Below, one piece after another: positions 1-7,400 of a stretch of DNA of 14,500 nucleotides. Under the pieces are notes generated by a model. The model saw nothing but the letters and a program-made list of their open reading frames with translations, made no database searches and was not told where the DNA came from. Location of the stretch: the NCBI RefSeq assembly GCF_964340395.1, contig NC_135562.1, positions 9,428,134-9,442,633 on the forward strand, given 5' to 3'. The DNA is from Glandiceps talaboti (Eukaryota > Hemichordata > Enteropneusta > Spengelidae). The position numbers and the translations under genes were made by a program. The stretch's first letter is position 1. Each line of letters opens with the position of its first letter.

Positions 1-88
1 ACACATACATACATACATACATACATACATACATACATACATGCATGCATACATACATACATACATACATACATACATACATGCATAA

Positions 89-146
<58 letters not shown>
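1..146. repeat. (ACAT)n then (CA)n microsatellite
   Basis: Bases 1-82 are an (ACAT)n array with two ATGC interruptions, and 92-145 are an uninterrupted (CA)n run. The array starts at the window edge, so its full length is unknown. It lies in the first coding-region intron of gene A (minus strand), about 45 bases past that intron's donor. Open frames across it are repeat translations and not genes. Confidence 0.97.
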
Positions 147-148
<2 letters not shown>

Positions 149-196
149 GTTACTCCATACATATATACACACATACACGTTCTTCATCTTACTTAC

Positions 197-311
197 CATA
201 GTCTTCGTCATCGCCCTCATTGAATTCTTCAGACCGAGCTAATATGGACCAATCCAAAGTTATTAAGCACACGACCACGCATGCCACGAACAGTTTCTGG
301 TACAACATTAT
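197..311 (-). CDS. Gene A: signal-peptide exon of a secreted acidic-propiece protein (partial)
   Basis: On the minus strand a pyrimidine-rich acceptor (tttctgtttcag, AG at 313-312) precedes an exon whose ATG is at 308-306. It encodes 37 residues. The N-terminus is M-L-Y-Q-K, followed by a hydrophobic core (about residues 6-23) and A24-R-S, where a signal peptidase could cut. An acidic stretch with E27-E28 and D33-D34-E35-D36-Y37 follows. The exon ends in phase 1 after one base of the next codon, at a consensus GTAAGT donor (196-191). The design matches gene B: acceptor tttcag just before the ATG, one hydrophobic leader, a short acidic tail and a phase-1 donor. I therefore infer a third member of the B/C family, with the rest of the gene left of the window. 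The leader sequences of A and B are not closely alike, so the relationship rests on architecture and acidity, not on alignment. The exon is too short to be found from a long open frame. The transcript probably has an upstream non-coding exon that I could not place. Confidence 0.7.
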
Positions 312-1314
312 CTGAAACAGAAAGAGATACCGCGAGTACAACAACATTACATGTGCATAACAGATTTGCCAGCAGATACCGTAAGACTGAATATACTGAA
401 GTCTGAGGAAAGTGACATTCTAATATCATGATTGCATTCATAGATAACTGGCATACTCTACATACAAGCTATTGCAATATCATATGTTATAACTTCACCA
501 GTGGTACAAGCACCTACCACTTGGTACACCAACGAAGAACAATCGAGATCGTTACCTAGTCTGATCTGCCCACCAGTCCAACACAGTATGGCAAATTGAA
601 ATGAATCTGTTCATTTTGATCGTGTTTTATGGGAAAAAAATCTCGGAAAGGGAGAAGCTGTTATGTTTATGGCATGTATCCCTCCGGAAGAACACAGATA
701 AATATTATATATTAAATAATAAATATTATACAAATTAATATAAAATGCCGTCGGAGCATCAGCGAATTTTCTTACCCTCGACCCTACTTTGTTTATATGC
801 CGGTACATGAGTACACTTCTGGAAAAAACGGTATGATTGTTTTAGTTACTGTAAAGATTGCTTCCAGAAAATATTTAAACGCCAATTTAAGAAGTGTCCA
901 TCACAAACAAGGGAGATACATATCTTTCTGATGGACGCCTGGCAACACAAATAACTGGGAAAGCCGAAAAGGTCTGTGAATGTGGAGGTAGTTTGATGTC
1001 TTTTAATATAAACTGATTGACGATTTATAAAAATCAGATATACCATTGAATATACATGATTTATAATGACAATGACTAATTTTTTTAAGCAATACTGTTT
1101 TCACTTGTCAGAATCGAGTCTTTTTAAACAGTTACCTAAGGGCAGTGCCTATTTCAGGTTTCCCCAAAATAGTTAACCTAATATACAGTTTTAATAGTGT
1201 AAATATGAATATAAGAATAACAAATTACCTTGTCATTTCGTGTGTGTGTGTGTGTGTGTGTGTACGTATGTGTATGTGAGATGTGAGAGAGAGAGACAGA
1301 TAGACAGACAGACT

Positions 1315-1357
<43 letters not shown>

Positions 1358-1448
1358 GTAGACAGAGCGAGATAGCGATTTCTAATACACTGATATACTG
1401 ACATGATATACTGCTCAACGTATTGATAACTTTGGCTTGACAAGGAAG
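312..1448. other. Intergenic or 5' intronic DNA of gene A, no gene seen
   Basis: AT-rich sequence between the gene A leader exon and the inverted-repeat transposon. Open frames on both strands are short and show no recognisable motif. Minus-strand donor-like sites (for example GTAACT with its exon side ending at 1136) could belong to an upstream non-coding exon of gene A, but no TATA/initiator pair supports one over another. Confidence 0.5.
1240..1357. repeat. (GT)n / (GA)n / (GACA)n compound microsatellite
   Basis: A (GT)n run (1240-1262) passes through GTAC/GTAT variants and a short (GA)n into (GACA)n up to about 1356. Minus-strand open frames with THTH and SVCL repeats here are artefacts of the array. 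Confidence 0.95.
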
Positions 1449-1452
1449 ACTA

Positions 1453-1530
1453 AATTATTTCGTAACTAGGAAACTAGTAATACCATAGTAACACGACGGG
1501 GCGCTTTGATATTGATAATTCAAACACGTT
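1453..1530 (+). repeat. Left terminal inverted repeat
   Basis: Left arm of the transposon. It pairs with 2129-2210 in inverted orientation, and the outermost bases are aattatttcgtaac. Confidence 0.75.
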
Positions 1531-1923
1531 AGCTGTCTTTAAAATATTATTCTTGCAGCAGCAGCAATAATAAATTATTTTCAACCAGCCTTTTTATCTA
1601 TTTTCAAACAAGTGTACACACTATATATAGAAATCTAAACAAGGTGTACAGTTATTTTTAGTTTCTAAGCTTCAAGTTTGAATTATTATTTCGAAGTATT
1701 ACTGTAGAAGACAGGAAACCCACATTTTGTTACGTATATCAATATTTTCCCCAATGGATTATCAATATATTTCTAAGTGTCACTAAAACAGTTTAGTGAT
1801 ATTTTCGTGATATTTTCATACAATATTTTCATTTTGTAGTTTTTTTCTGTCGGTTTTCAAAATGCTGTATCCATGTGTTTTTTGCTTCAAATTTTCTTTA
1901 TAGCAAAATAGAAATCGAGCCCT

Positions 1924-1989
1924 GTATGTATGTATGTATGTATGTATGTATGTATGTATGTATGTATGTATGTCTGTTTGTTTGTTTGT
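1924..1989. repeat. (TATG)n microsatellite inside the transposon
   Basis: About twelve perfect TATG units grade into TCTG and TTTG units (to about 1989). The bases that follow (about 2005-2060, containing ctcaaaaactactgaatc) resemble a motif that I associate from memory with dispersed invertebrate repeats carrying such microsatellites. I cannot verify this here. Confidence 0.93.
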
Positions 1990-2128
1990 CTAGTCTTCGT
2001 ATGTGTGTTCGCACGAAATCTCAAAAACTACTGAATCAATTCTTAGACTTTTAAATGAAACTTGCTACACGTCTTTCTGAGGTGATGTGGTGTGATGTGA
2101 TTTGATGTACAGATTAAAGTTAAAATTG

Positions 2129-2210
2129 AAGTGTTTGAATTGTTAATATCAAAGCCTTCTTCCCTGTCAGGTTACCATGGTATTACTAGTTGCCTAGTTA
2201 CGAGACAATT
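2129..2210 (-). repeat. Right terminal inverted repeat
   Basis: Right arm of the transposon, about 85 percent identical to the left arm when inverted. It carries a 4-base insertion relative to the left arm near 2157-2163. Confidence 0.75.
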
Positions 2211-2414
2211 TAGTGGCGATAATAATGCTTTAAAACGTGTACATTCTTCACTCCTCAAACATACCAGTAAGGCTTTAAATAACAAAGCATTTACATGTTA
2301 TCGCTAACTTTAGATTCTGTTTGATTACTTCAGATATCATATCTAACAGAGGGGGTGAAAACAGAAGTTTAAAAAGCGTTTGAATTTAAATATATGTTAA
2401 TTGTCATCGACTGA

Positions 2415-2446
2415 TATATAAAGTCTCGAGAAAATTATTTTTCAGT
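2415..2446 (+). promoter_or_regulatory. Core promoter of gene B: TATA box plus TCAGT initiator
   Basis: TATATAAAG starts at 2415, and the initiator TCAGT lies at 2442-2446 with its A at 2444, 29 bases from the first T of the TATA box. This is the standard Pol II spacing. A strong donor (AAG/GTAAGA, GT at 2495-2496) follows 51 bases after the inferred start, giving a short non-coding first exon. No TATA/initiator pair as good was noticed elsewhere near gene B. The start site is inferred and not measured. Confidence 0.6.
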
Positions 2447-2494
2447 AACATTTGAATTGGTCGTCTTGTCTAATTGTTTTTGGCCGAACTTAAG
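2444..2494 (+). other. Gene B exon 1 (5' UTR, non-coding)
   Basis: Inferred 51-base first exon from the initiator A to the donor cttaag/gtaaga. It has no ATG, so the first ATG of the spliced message would be the leader ATG at 3225. Intron 1 would be 2495-3218, ending at the tgtttcag acceptor. Confidence 0.5.
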
Positions 2495-3059
2495 GTAAGA
2501 TTTTTTTCTTGATTTTTAAAGACAAATTTCTTAATTGAATTTTACTGCCAGATAATTACTTAGTAGACTGAGACATTGTCATTTAGGTTCAGTTTTTTTT
2601 TCTCAGGTTTTTCACTTAAACCTCAGTATTGGTCTAAGCTTAAACAACTGAGTGCATTAAGCCTGTACTGGCTGCAACTGTGGTATTCAGTTTTCAATCA
2701 GTCAACAAACATTATTTTAACTGAAAATTGGTAAAATACCACTAATTAGACATTTATGTCTGTCAATTAGATGTCGATTTTATCTATAAGTAGTATAGTA
2801 ACAGGTCGAAATCGTGATTTATTGGTGCACTGATTTTTGGGTGCGGACCCCAAAATGGATTTGATTGGATATATTGCACCATACTACATGTACTGATACA
2901 TAAATGTGTTTACCCACTGGTAATATAATACTGTTCAGGATGTACAATATTACAGGGAAGTAAGTCATTATGCTCACCAACACAGTTTCTAAAACTTTGC
3001 AGTTGCAGCTACTGCGGCTTTAAGCAAGGGTAATGCTAATTCATACGGATTCTTAGTTT

Positions 3060-3153
3060 AGTCTAGTACGTCGCTGAATCTGTGACTTTGTCGAACTCGT
3101 GTTGGAATTCGAACGAGCGTTGCGGTGTCACAGATCAGCGACGTGGACAGACT
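3060..3153 (+). repeat. Hairpin 1: imperfect inverted repeat in gene B intron 1
   Basis: The arm 3060-3086 pairs with 3127-3153. A run of 18 paired bases (acgtcgctga plus tctgtgac, with one bulged A) is extended by an internal loop and five outer pairs (agtct/agact). The 40-base loop has a small stem of its own. The structure is about 94 nt long and ends 65 bases before the acceptor of intron 1. It could be a pre-miRNA-like or structural hairpin, or a miniature palindromic insertion. Confidence 0.7.
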
Positions 3154-3224
3154 ATATTGGGCTCTGGTAGGAATGAGGGCGGTATCACGGTACAGATCTT
3201 CAATTTGTTATGTTTCAGATAAAG

Positions 3225-4304
3225 ATGAACCCGAAGATTATTGTTGCATTGTTCTTGGTCAGCTTCATAGCTTTGGAGTTGGTTAGTGTGGGTCAATGTG
3301 AGACAGCGGACCTTGAAGACATAGGCAAGTAGATCGATGTGATGTGATGTGATGTGATGTGATGTAATGTATTAAATGTAATGTAATATAATGTAATGTG
3401 GTGTAGTGGAATGTAATGTAAGGTAATGTAATGTGGTGTAGTGGAATGTAATGTAAGGTGATGAAAGATAATGCAACGCGTGACATCACTTCGTATATTT
3501 TCAACATTTATAGTATAGTGTAGTATAATAAAGTGTTGTATTGTATTGTATTGTATTGTATTGTATTGTATTGTATTGTATTGTATTGTTTATATTGTAT
3601 TGTAGAGCGTTGCGTAATATGTTGCGCTGTATTTTCGCTGTGTTGTGCTTTGTTGTTTTGTGGTGTATTGTGGCGTGGTGTGTTGTGTTGTGTTGTGTTG
3701 TGTTGTGTTGTGTTGTGTTGTGTTGTGTCGTGTCGTGTCGTGTCGTGTCGTGTTGTGTCGTGTCGTGTCATGTTGTCTTGCCTTTTCTTATCTTGTCTTG
3801 TCTTGTCTTGTCTTGTCTTGTTTCGAAGAGACAGTTGAACACGATAGTGGAATTTCACAATGAAAGTAGCCTGCTCACTGCGCTGTCGAGATACATCTTT
3901 AGCTGGTCGTACCTCTTAGCCCTCGTGTCATAGGGGTGCTAGGAGGTACGACCAGCTGAAGATGTATCTCGACAATGCAATAAATACGCTACGATGAGAG
4001 AGGTTAAAGCGAAGATCATCCCTATATTTCAGATTTTGACGATGAAGACGAAGAAAATGATTTGTACTCAAAGAGAGACATCGACCAAGACGATCTCATG
4101 GATGAAGATGATTACCTACAACTGTTAGTCCCCCGTGCTATCCCACCCCCGGGAGCTCGTACAAGATCTAGATGCAGGGCCAGGGCAAGGAGCAGGGCAA
4201 GGGCAACCGCAAGAAGACGATGCAATGCACCTGGTGGTGCTCCAGGTGCACGTGCCGAATGTAGAGCAAAAATAGAAGCAAGGGCGAAGGCTCGATGTGC
4301 TTAA
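3225..4304 (+). CDS. Gene B: secreted precursor with acidic propiece and cationic Arg/Ala, four-Cys C-terminus
   Basis: Two coding exons are joined: 3225-3324 and 4033-4304 (stop TAA 4302-4304), giving 123 residues. The ATG lies six bases after a tgtttcag acceptor. Residues 1-25 are a signal peptide (MNPK, hydrophobic core 5-22, G23-Q-C25). Residues 26-68 form an acidic propiece with 20 Asp/Glu and only three basic residues (about -17). It contains FDDED (35-39), the dibasic site Y45-S-K-R48, and D59-D-Y-L-Q-L-L-V-P-R68. Residues 69-123 form a basic domain: 15 Arg, 2 Lys and 2 Glu (about +15), many Arg-Ala pairs, and Cys at 81, 97, 110 and 122. The two charges nearly cancel, as in precursors where a propiece masks a cationic peptide. 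Cleavage after KR48 or after R68 is inferred. The splice is phase 1 with a GC donor. I do not recognise the family. A cationic defence peptide is the leading guess, and a matrix or adhesive protein is an alternative. The gene model itself is well supported by the matching exon of gene C. Confidence 0.85.
3325..3330 (+). other. GC-type 5' splice site of gene B intron 2
   Basis: The exon end ...GACATAG is followed by GCAAGT, the consensus of GC-AG introns (AG/GCAAGT). No usable GT lies nearby. The join to the acceptor AG at 4031-4032 restores one Asp codon (G+AT). The equivalent codon in gene C is also Asp, split at the same phase, which supports the junction. Confidence 0.8.
3337..3820 (+). 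repeat. Chain of drifting pentanucleotide arrays filling gene B intron 2
   Basis: Nearly all of this stretch keeps a 5-base period with changing units: GATGT (3337-3362), AATGT and variants (to about 3475, including two copies of a 35-base higher-order unit), TATTG/TTGTA (about 3534-3605), TGTTG (about 3678-3727), TGTCG (about 3727-3770) and TCTTG (about 3774-3821). Degenerate period-5 text links the blocks. The open frames on both strands here (LYCIV, CVVLC, DTTRH repeats) are translations of the array and not proteins. Confidence 0.95.
3884..3974 (+). repeat. Hairpin 2: near-perfect 37-bp stem in gene B intron 2
   Basis: The arm 3884-3920 pairs with 3938-3974. Of 37 positions, 35 are Watson-Crick pairs and the other two are U-G wobbles when read from the plus strand, the strand of gene B. 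On the minus strand the same two would be A-C mismatches. The 17-base loop may form three more pairs. At 91 nt it has the size of an animal pre-miRNA. It ends 58 bases before the acceptor at 4031. A recent palindromic insertion is the main alternative, but I see no target duplication. Confidence 0.85.
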
Positions 4305-4426
4305 TATTTTATGGTAAGGTTCTTAAGTTTGGAAATTTATAGTGGTGTGTGTATTTTGATGGGGGTTGGCGATCATCAGACGACTAAATTTTGATTATCA
4401 AGGTCGATACATACACTTAATGTCTG

Positions 4427-4489
4427 TATGTATATATTGCGTAACAAGATGATCGGACTAAACTATTCCTTAACCATCTTGTTACGCAA

Positions 4490-4499
<10 letters not shown>
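4427..4499 (+). repeat. Hairpin 3: perfect 25-bp stem in gene B intron 3
   Basis: The arm 4427-4451 is exactly complementary to 4475-4499, with a 23-base loop. It starts 113 bases after the donor of the 3' UTR intron. The stem runs from AU-rich at its base (tatgtatatatt) to mixed sequence near the loop (gcgtaacaagatg), so simple-repeat pairing does not explain it. It shares no clear sequence with hairpins 1 and 2. Confidence 0.85.
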
Positions 4500-4760
<261 letters not shown>

Positions 4761-4814
4761 CTGTGTTTACCTGTGTGTAAGGGATAGCTAATTTTTGTTT
4801 ATCTCTCACCACAG

Positions 4815-5276
4815 ATGATTATTGTTGTTCTGCCTCTACTGATGATCTGGATATCTCGTAGACGGATCGTGCTAGCCGGAAAAAACTAACCACTATTGAC
4901 GATTTTACATTTATCTTCATTGGGTTTATTTGATTTACTCTTGGATACTACGTTTACCTTTAACATGTCAAATGCATGTTAGTTTTAAATGTCAAACCGA
5001 GACTAAAAGATGCCCGGATGTAAGAGTTCTGTTTTCAAATACGATATAATCTGTTGATTTCTTTGCATGCATCAATGAATATTATTAGTCATTTACTATG
5101 TTATTTAAAATACCAGAGTTTAGGATTTGTGATGAACAAAATATCGAAATAAAAAGCTTGTACAAATACACTTCTGTTATGTTTGTTCAGCATAGATATA
5201 CCAGTCACACACAATCCTATTCGATTTTAGCTTGAGCAGTACATGTGAATGGAAATAAAAAATATGTTCCAATAAA
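4815..5276 (+). other. Gene B terminal exon (3' UTR) with poly(A) signals
   Basis: Nine bases after the stop codon a strong donor (ATG/GTAAGG, GT at 4314-4315) opens an intron. It can end at the acceptor ctctcaccacag (AG 4813-4814). The exon that follows is non-coding. AATAAA occurs at 5148-5153, followed by T/GT-rich sequence, and again at 5254-5259 and 5271-5276. The stop lies so close to the junction that the message should escape nonsense-mediated decay. Gene C has a donor at the equivalent place, which supports a conserved last intron. Confidence 0.55.
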
Positions 5277-6046
5277 TATCAGAGCGTCGGTTTGAGTTTC
5301 CTGCTTCAGTGTGGCAGATTCTTGTGTACAACTGTGGTGCCCCTGGTTTCGACAAGCTAAGACCTACACAAACTAAGACTTCTTTGTACTACAGTCCGAG
5401 CACCATTATCTGTTTATCATTCTTTAAATGTTGCGATTATTATGTATATTATGTACAAGAAATCCCTGGCTTGTATTTCAATTGCCATGTAACATGTTTG
5501 GTATTGAAACAAGGCACCTAGAATTCCACGAGTATGATTTAATATACATTTATTGCCTCGCTATGAGGCCACTAATAAACGTCTATTAACCCGAATGCTG
5601 TTATGCTGAAAGTGGAGGGAAATATATAGTTGCTACATAACACCATGAGGGGTAATATGACGTCTACTAGTGTCCAAATAAGGCCAGGTGATAAGGGTTT
5701 CATAACACAACACATTGATGTTACTATTGGTCACTAATCCTTTCCATGTAACACGGCCGAGATAAGCCAATAACTGAAGGCTTTTTGAAAACGATGTGTT
5801 ATAATTTGCATTTAGATCATTCTTGAAAGAGTTGGGGAGCATCTTGAAATTTCTCTTCATTTTAGTCGTGCGCCATTTGCTTTGTGGTCTTGTATGTGAC
5901 GTGATTGACTTGTGATATAACAAAAATAAAATATATCTTGAAAAAGAAATGCTTATGATGTATGCTGGTCCGACGTCCGACGCTGAATAGATATGAACTG
6001 AAAAGATTTGGATTGGGTTGTGATATGAATAAAGAACTCAGTAAAT
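5277..6046. other. Intergenic, no gene seen
   Basis: AT-rich sequence. Frames at 5309-5521 (plus) and 5633-5923 (minus) encode 70 and 96 residues without recognisable motifs, signal peptide or supporting splice sites. I do not call them genes. Confidence 0.5.
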
Positions 6047-6390
6047 CATCATTTTGAATGGGTATTATGACAAAACTTTTGCTGACTTTCTGCCACTGAG
6101 TTATCTGAAAGGACACGTGGACATTCATCCAAAAAAGTAAAACCACATTGCCACCTGGATAGTAGGAAATCTATATTCACCAACCGTATAGTAGACACTT
6201 GGAACAATTTGTCACAATCAGTAGTTAGATTAACTGTTTTGAACAGCACATAGACAGTGTTTTGGAGAGGAAAGATACTAATAACACAGCTAAACTACAG
6301 AACACATACAAGTCTTCAAAAGGAATCCTAGATCTGGACATATAAGCCTGTAAACGAAAACGCCCAGTAGTAGTGAGTAAAACTAAATAA
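6047..6390 (+). pseudogene. 3' end of a dead non-LTR retrotransposon (LINE), C-terminal fragment
   Basis: Conceptual plus-strand translation across frame breaks gives the conserved C-terminal tail of CR1/L2- or Jockey-like LINE proteins. The parts are LNGYYDKTFADFLPLS-like (from about 6050), then after a frameshift near 6100 ERTRGHSSK (about 6108-6135), HLDSRKSIFTNRIVDTWNNL (about 6150-6210) and SQSVV. After another frameshift near 6235 comes FEQHIDSVL. The order TRGHS, then R-K-x-x-F-x-x-R-(V/I)-x-x-x-W-N-x-L, then a final F-x-x-x-(L/I)-D motif is typical of such elements. The bases after the frame, with a cagtagtag motif and an AT-rich run near 6380, fit a LINE 3' UTR. The upstream reverse transcriptase is missing, as expected for a 5'-truncated insertion. 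Its C-terminus differs from that of the element at 7401-9200, so it is a separate family. Confidence 0.65.
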
Positions 6391-6639
6391 ATCAAACTCA
6401 CTTTACTTTGTAATTAGCCATTGACCATTGAGTCATAAGTTGATTGCAGAAACAATCAGCACAATCAATGATGGTTTCTTGCAAATAAGCATGATCTCTC
6501 TTGTTGTACGGTCTCAAAACCAAATCGTCCCAAACCAACATGTTCCAACTTGTCCAACAGTTCAGTCCCATAGCTAACTGATCCCAAATTGTGACGTATC
6601 GTCCCCGACTTTTCGAGTCATTACTCTAGGCGTCCCTCC
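6391..6639. other. Spacer, no gene seen
   Basis: No coding signal. Bases 6510-6605 repeat short GTCCCAAA/GTTCCAAC/GTCCAAC/ATCCCAAA-like words roughly every 10-20 bases, perhaps a very decayed short tandem repeat. Confidence 0.4.
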
Positions 6640-6862
6640 CACTTGTATTGATTACTGCTATCAACTTAAAGGAAAAGTCCGGTCAGACTTATTTCTGCCT
6701 TTAGTACACTTGTATTGATTACTGCTATCAACTTAAAGGAAAAGTCCAGTCAGACTTATTTCTGCCTTTAGTACACTTGTAGTGATTACTGCTATCAGCT
6801 TACGTGTAAAGGAAAAGTCCAGTCAGACTTATGCACACTTCTATTGATTACTGCTATCAACG
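6640..6862. repeat. 67-bp minisatellite, about 3.4 copies
   Basis: Units start at 6640, 6707, 6774 and 6836 with cactt(g/c)tattgattac. The first two are 67 bases and differ by about one substitution. The third is 62 bases, with an insertion (acgtg) and a deletion of the tttctgcctttagt part. The fourth stops after 27 bases. Each full unit also holds aaaggaaaagtcc and gtcagactt. The high identity of units 1 and 2 indicates recent duplication. Confidence 0.95.
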
Positions 6863-7400
6863 TTTATATAATTTCTGGTGATAAAATAGTACCTGGGTTA
6901 TTGATTACACTTTAAAATCTTGTAAAGAAACCTAACTATACATGATAATTTGTTTGGATATTGTTGCAATTTTCTGCATGCCTTAATGGGGAAAATAACC
7001 TCCGTTATGACAAAATAACTACGCCAATCTCTTTATCTTGACAAATTCAAAGTATTCACACGTTCTGCCTCTCGTATATGGTACCCTTCAATGTTGGAGA
7101 AAAAGAGGAAGTAGGGGACATTACTAGATTAATACAGTTAAGTTTATAGCTCCAGGATTGCAACATTTGATGTAGATTGATTGCAAAATTGATTTTCAAT
7201 TTGATTGCTAAATTTGATTACGGCCAGATGAAAAAAGACACATACTGACATTATGGTAATTAATATATGGCATTTGAAATGACTATATGTTTATGCCAGT
7301 GTCTACATGCTACATTGCACTGGAGACAAAGCTGTCAAGAGTAAATAATCACTTTACTCCATGGATGTTATTTATTATATACCAAACACACGTAATATGT
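6863..7400. other. AT-rich spacer upstream of the LINE
   Basis: No gene, RNA or repeat recognised. I looked for the endonuclease domain that should precede the reverse transcriptase of the next element and found no trace, so that element appears 5'-truncated near 7400. Confidence 0.5.

Larger units (their letters stand above)
1453..2210. mobile_element. Non-autonomous DNA transposon (MITE-like) with ~80-bp terminal inverted repeats
   Basis: Bases 1453-1530 match the reverse complement of 2129-2210 at roughly 85 percent by eye, with one 4-base gap. The best shared blocks are cgtaactagg, actagtaatacc and caattcaaacac-like segments. The ends are aattatttcgtaac and its near-complement gttacgagacaatt, and both are flanked by TA (1451-1452 and 2211-2212). 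That is what a Tc1/mariner-type element with TA duplication would leave. The roughly 600-bp interior has no transposase frame. It holds a (TATG)n microsatellite (1924-1971) and AT-rich sequence, so the element would depend on a transposase supplied elsewhere. Its right end lies about 205 bases upstream of the gene B TATA box. The family is not identified. The arm divergence suggests an old copy. Confidence 0.75.

Noticed and set aside
229-441. 70-residue minus-strand frame starting at 441
   Set aside because: It uses a different frame and runs through the acceptor at 313. The leader reading from the ATG at 308 in the spliced exon is far more convincing.
3508-3933. Frames of 101-130 residues rich in Cys/Val or Thr/Arg/His
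   Set aside because: Period-5 repeat translations inside gene B intron 2, on both strands at once.
5633-6146. Two minus-strand frames of 96 and 94 residues
   Set aside because: No recognisable motif. The second overlaps the plus-strand LINE remnant, which explains that sequence better.
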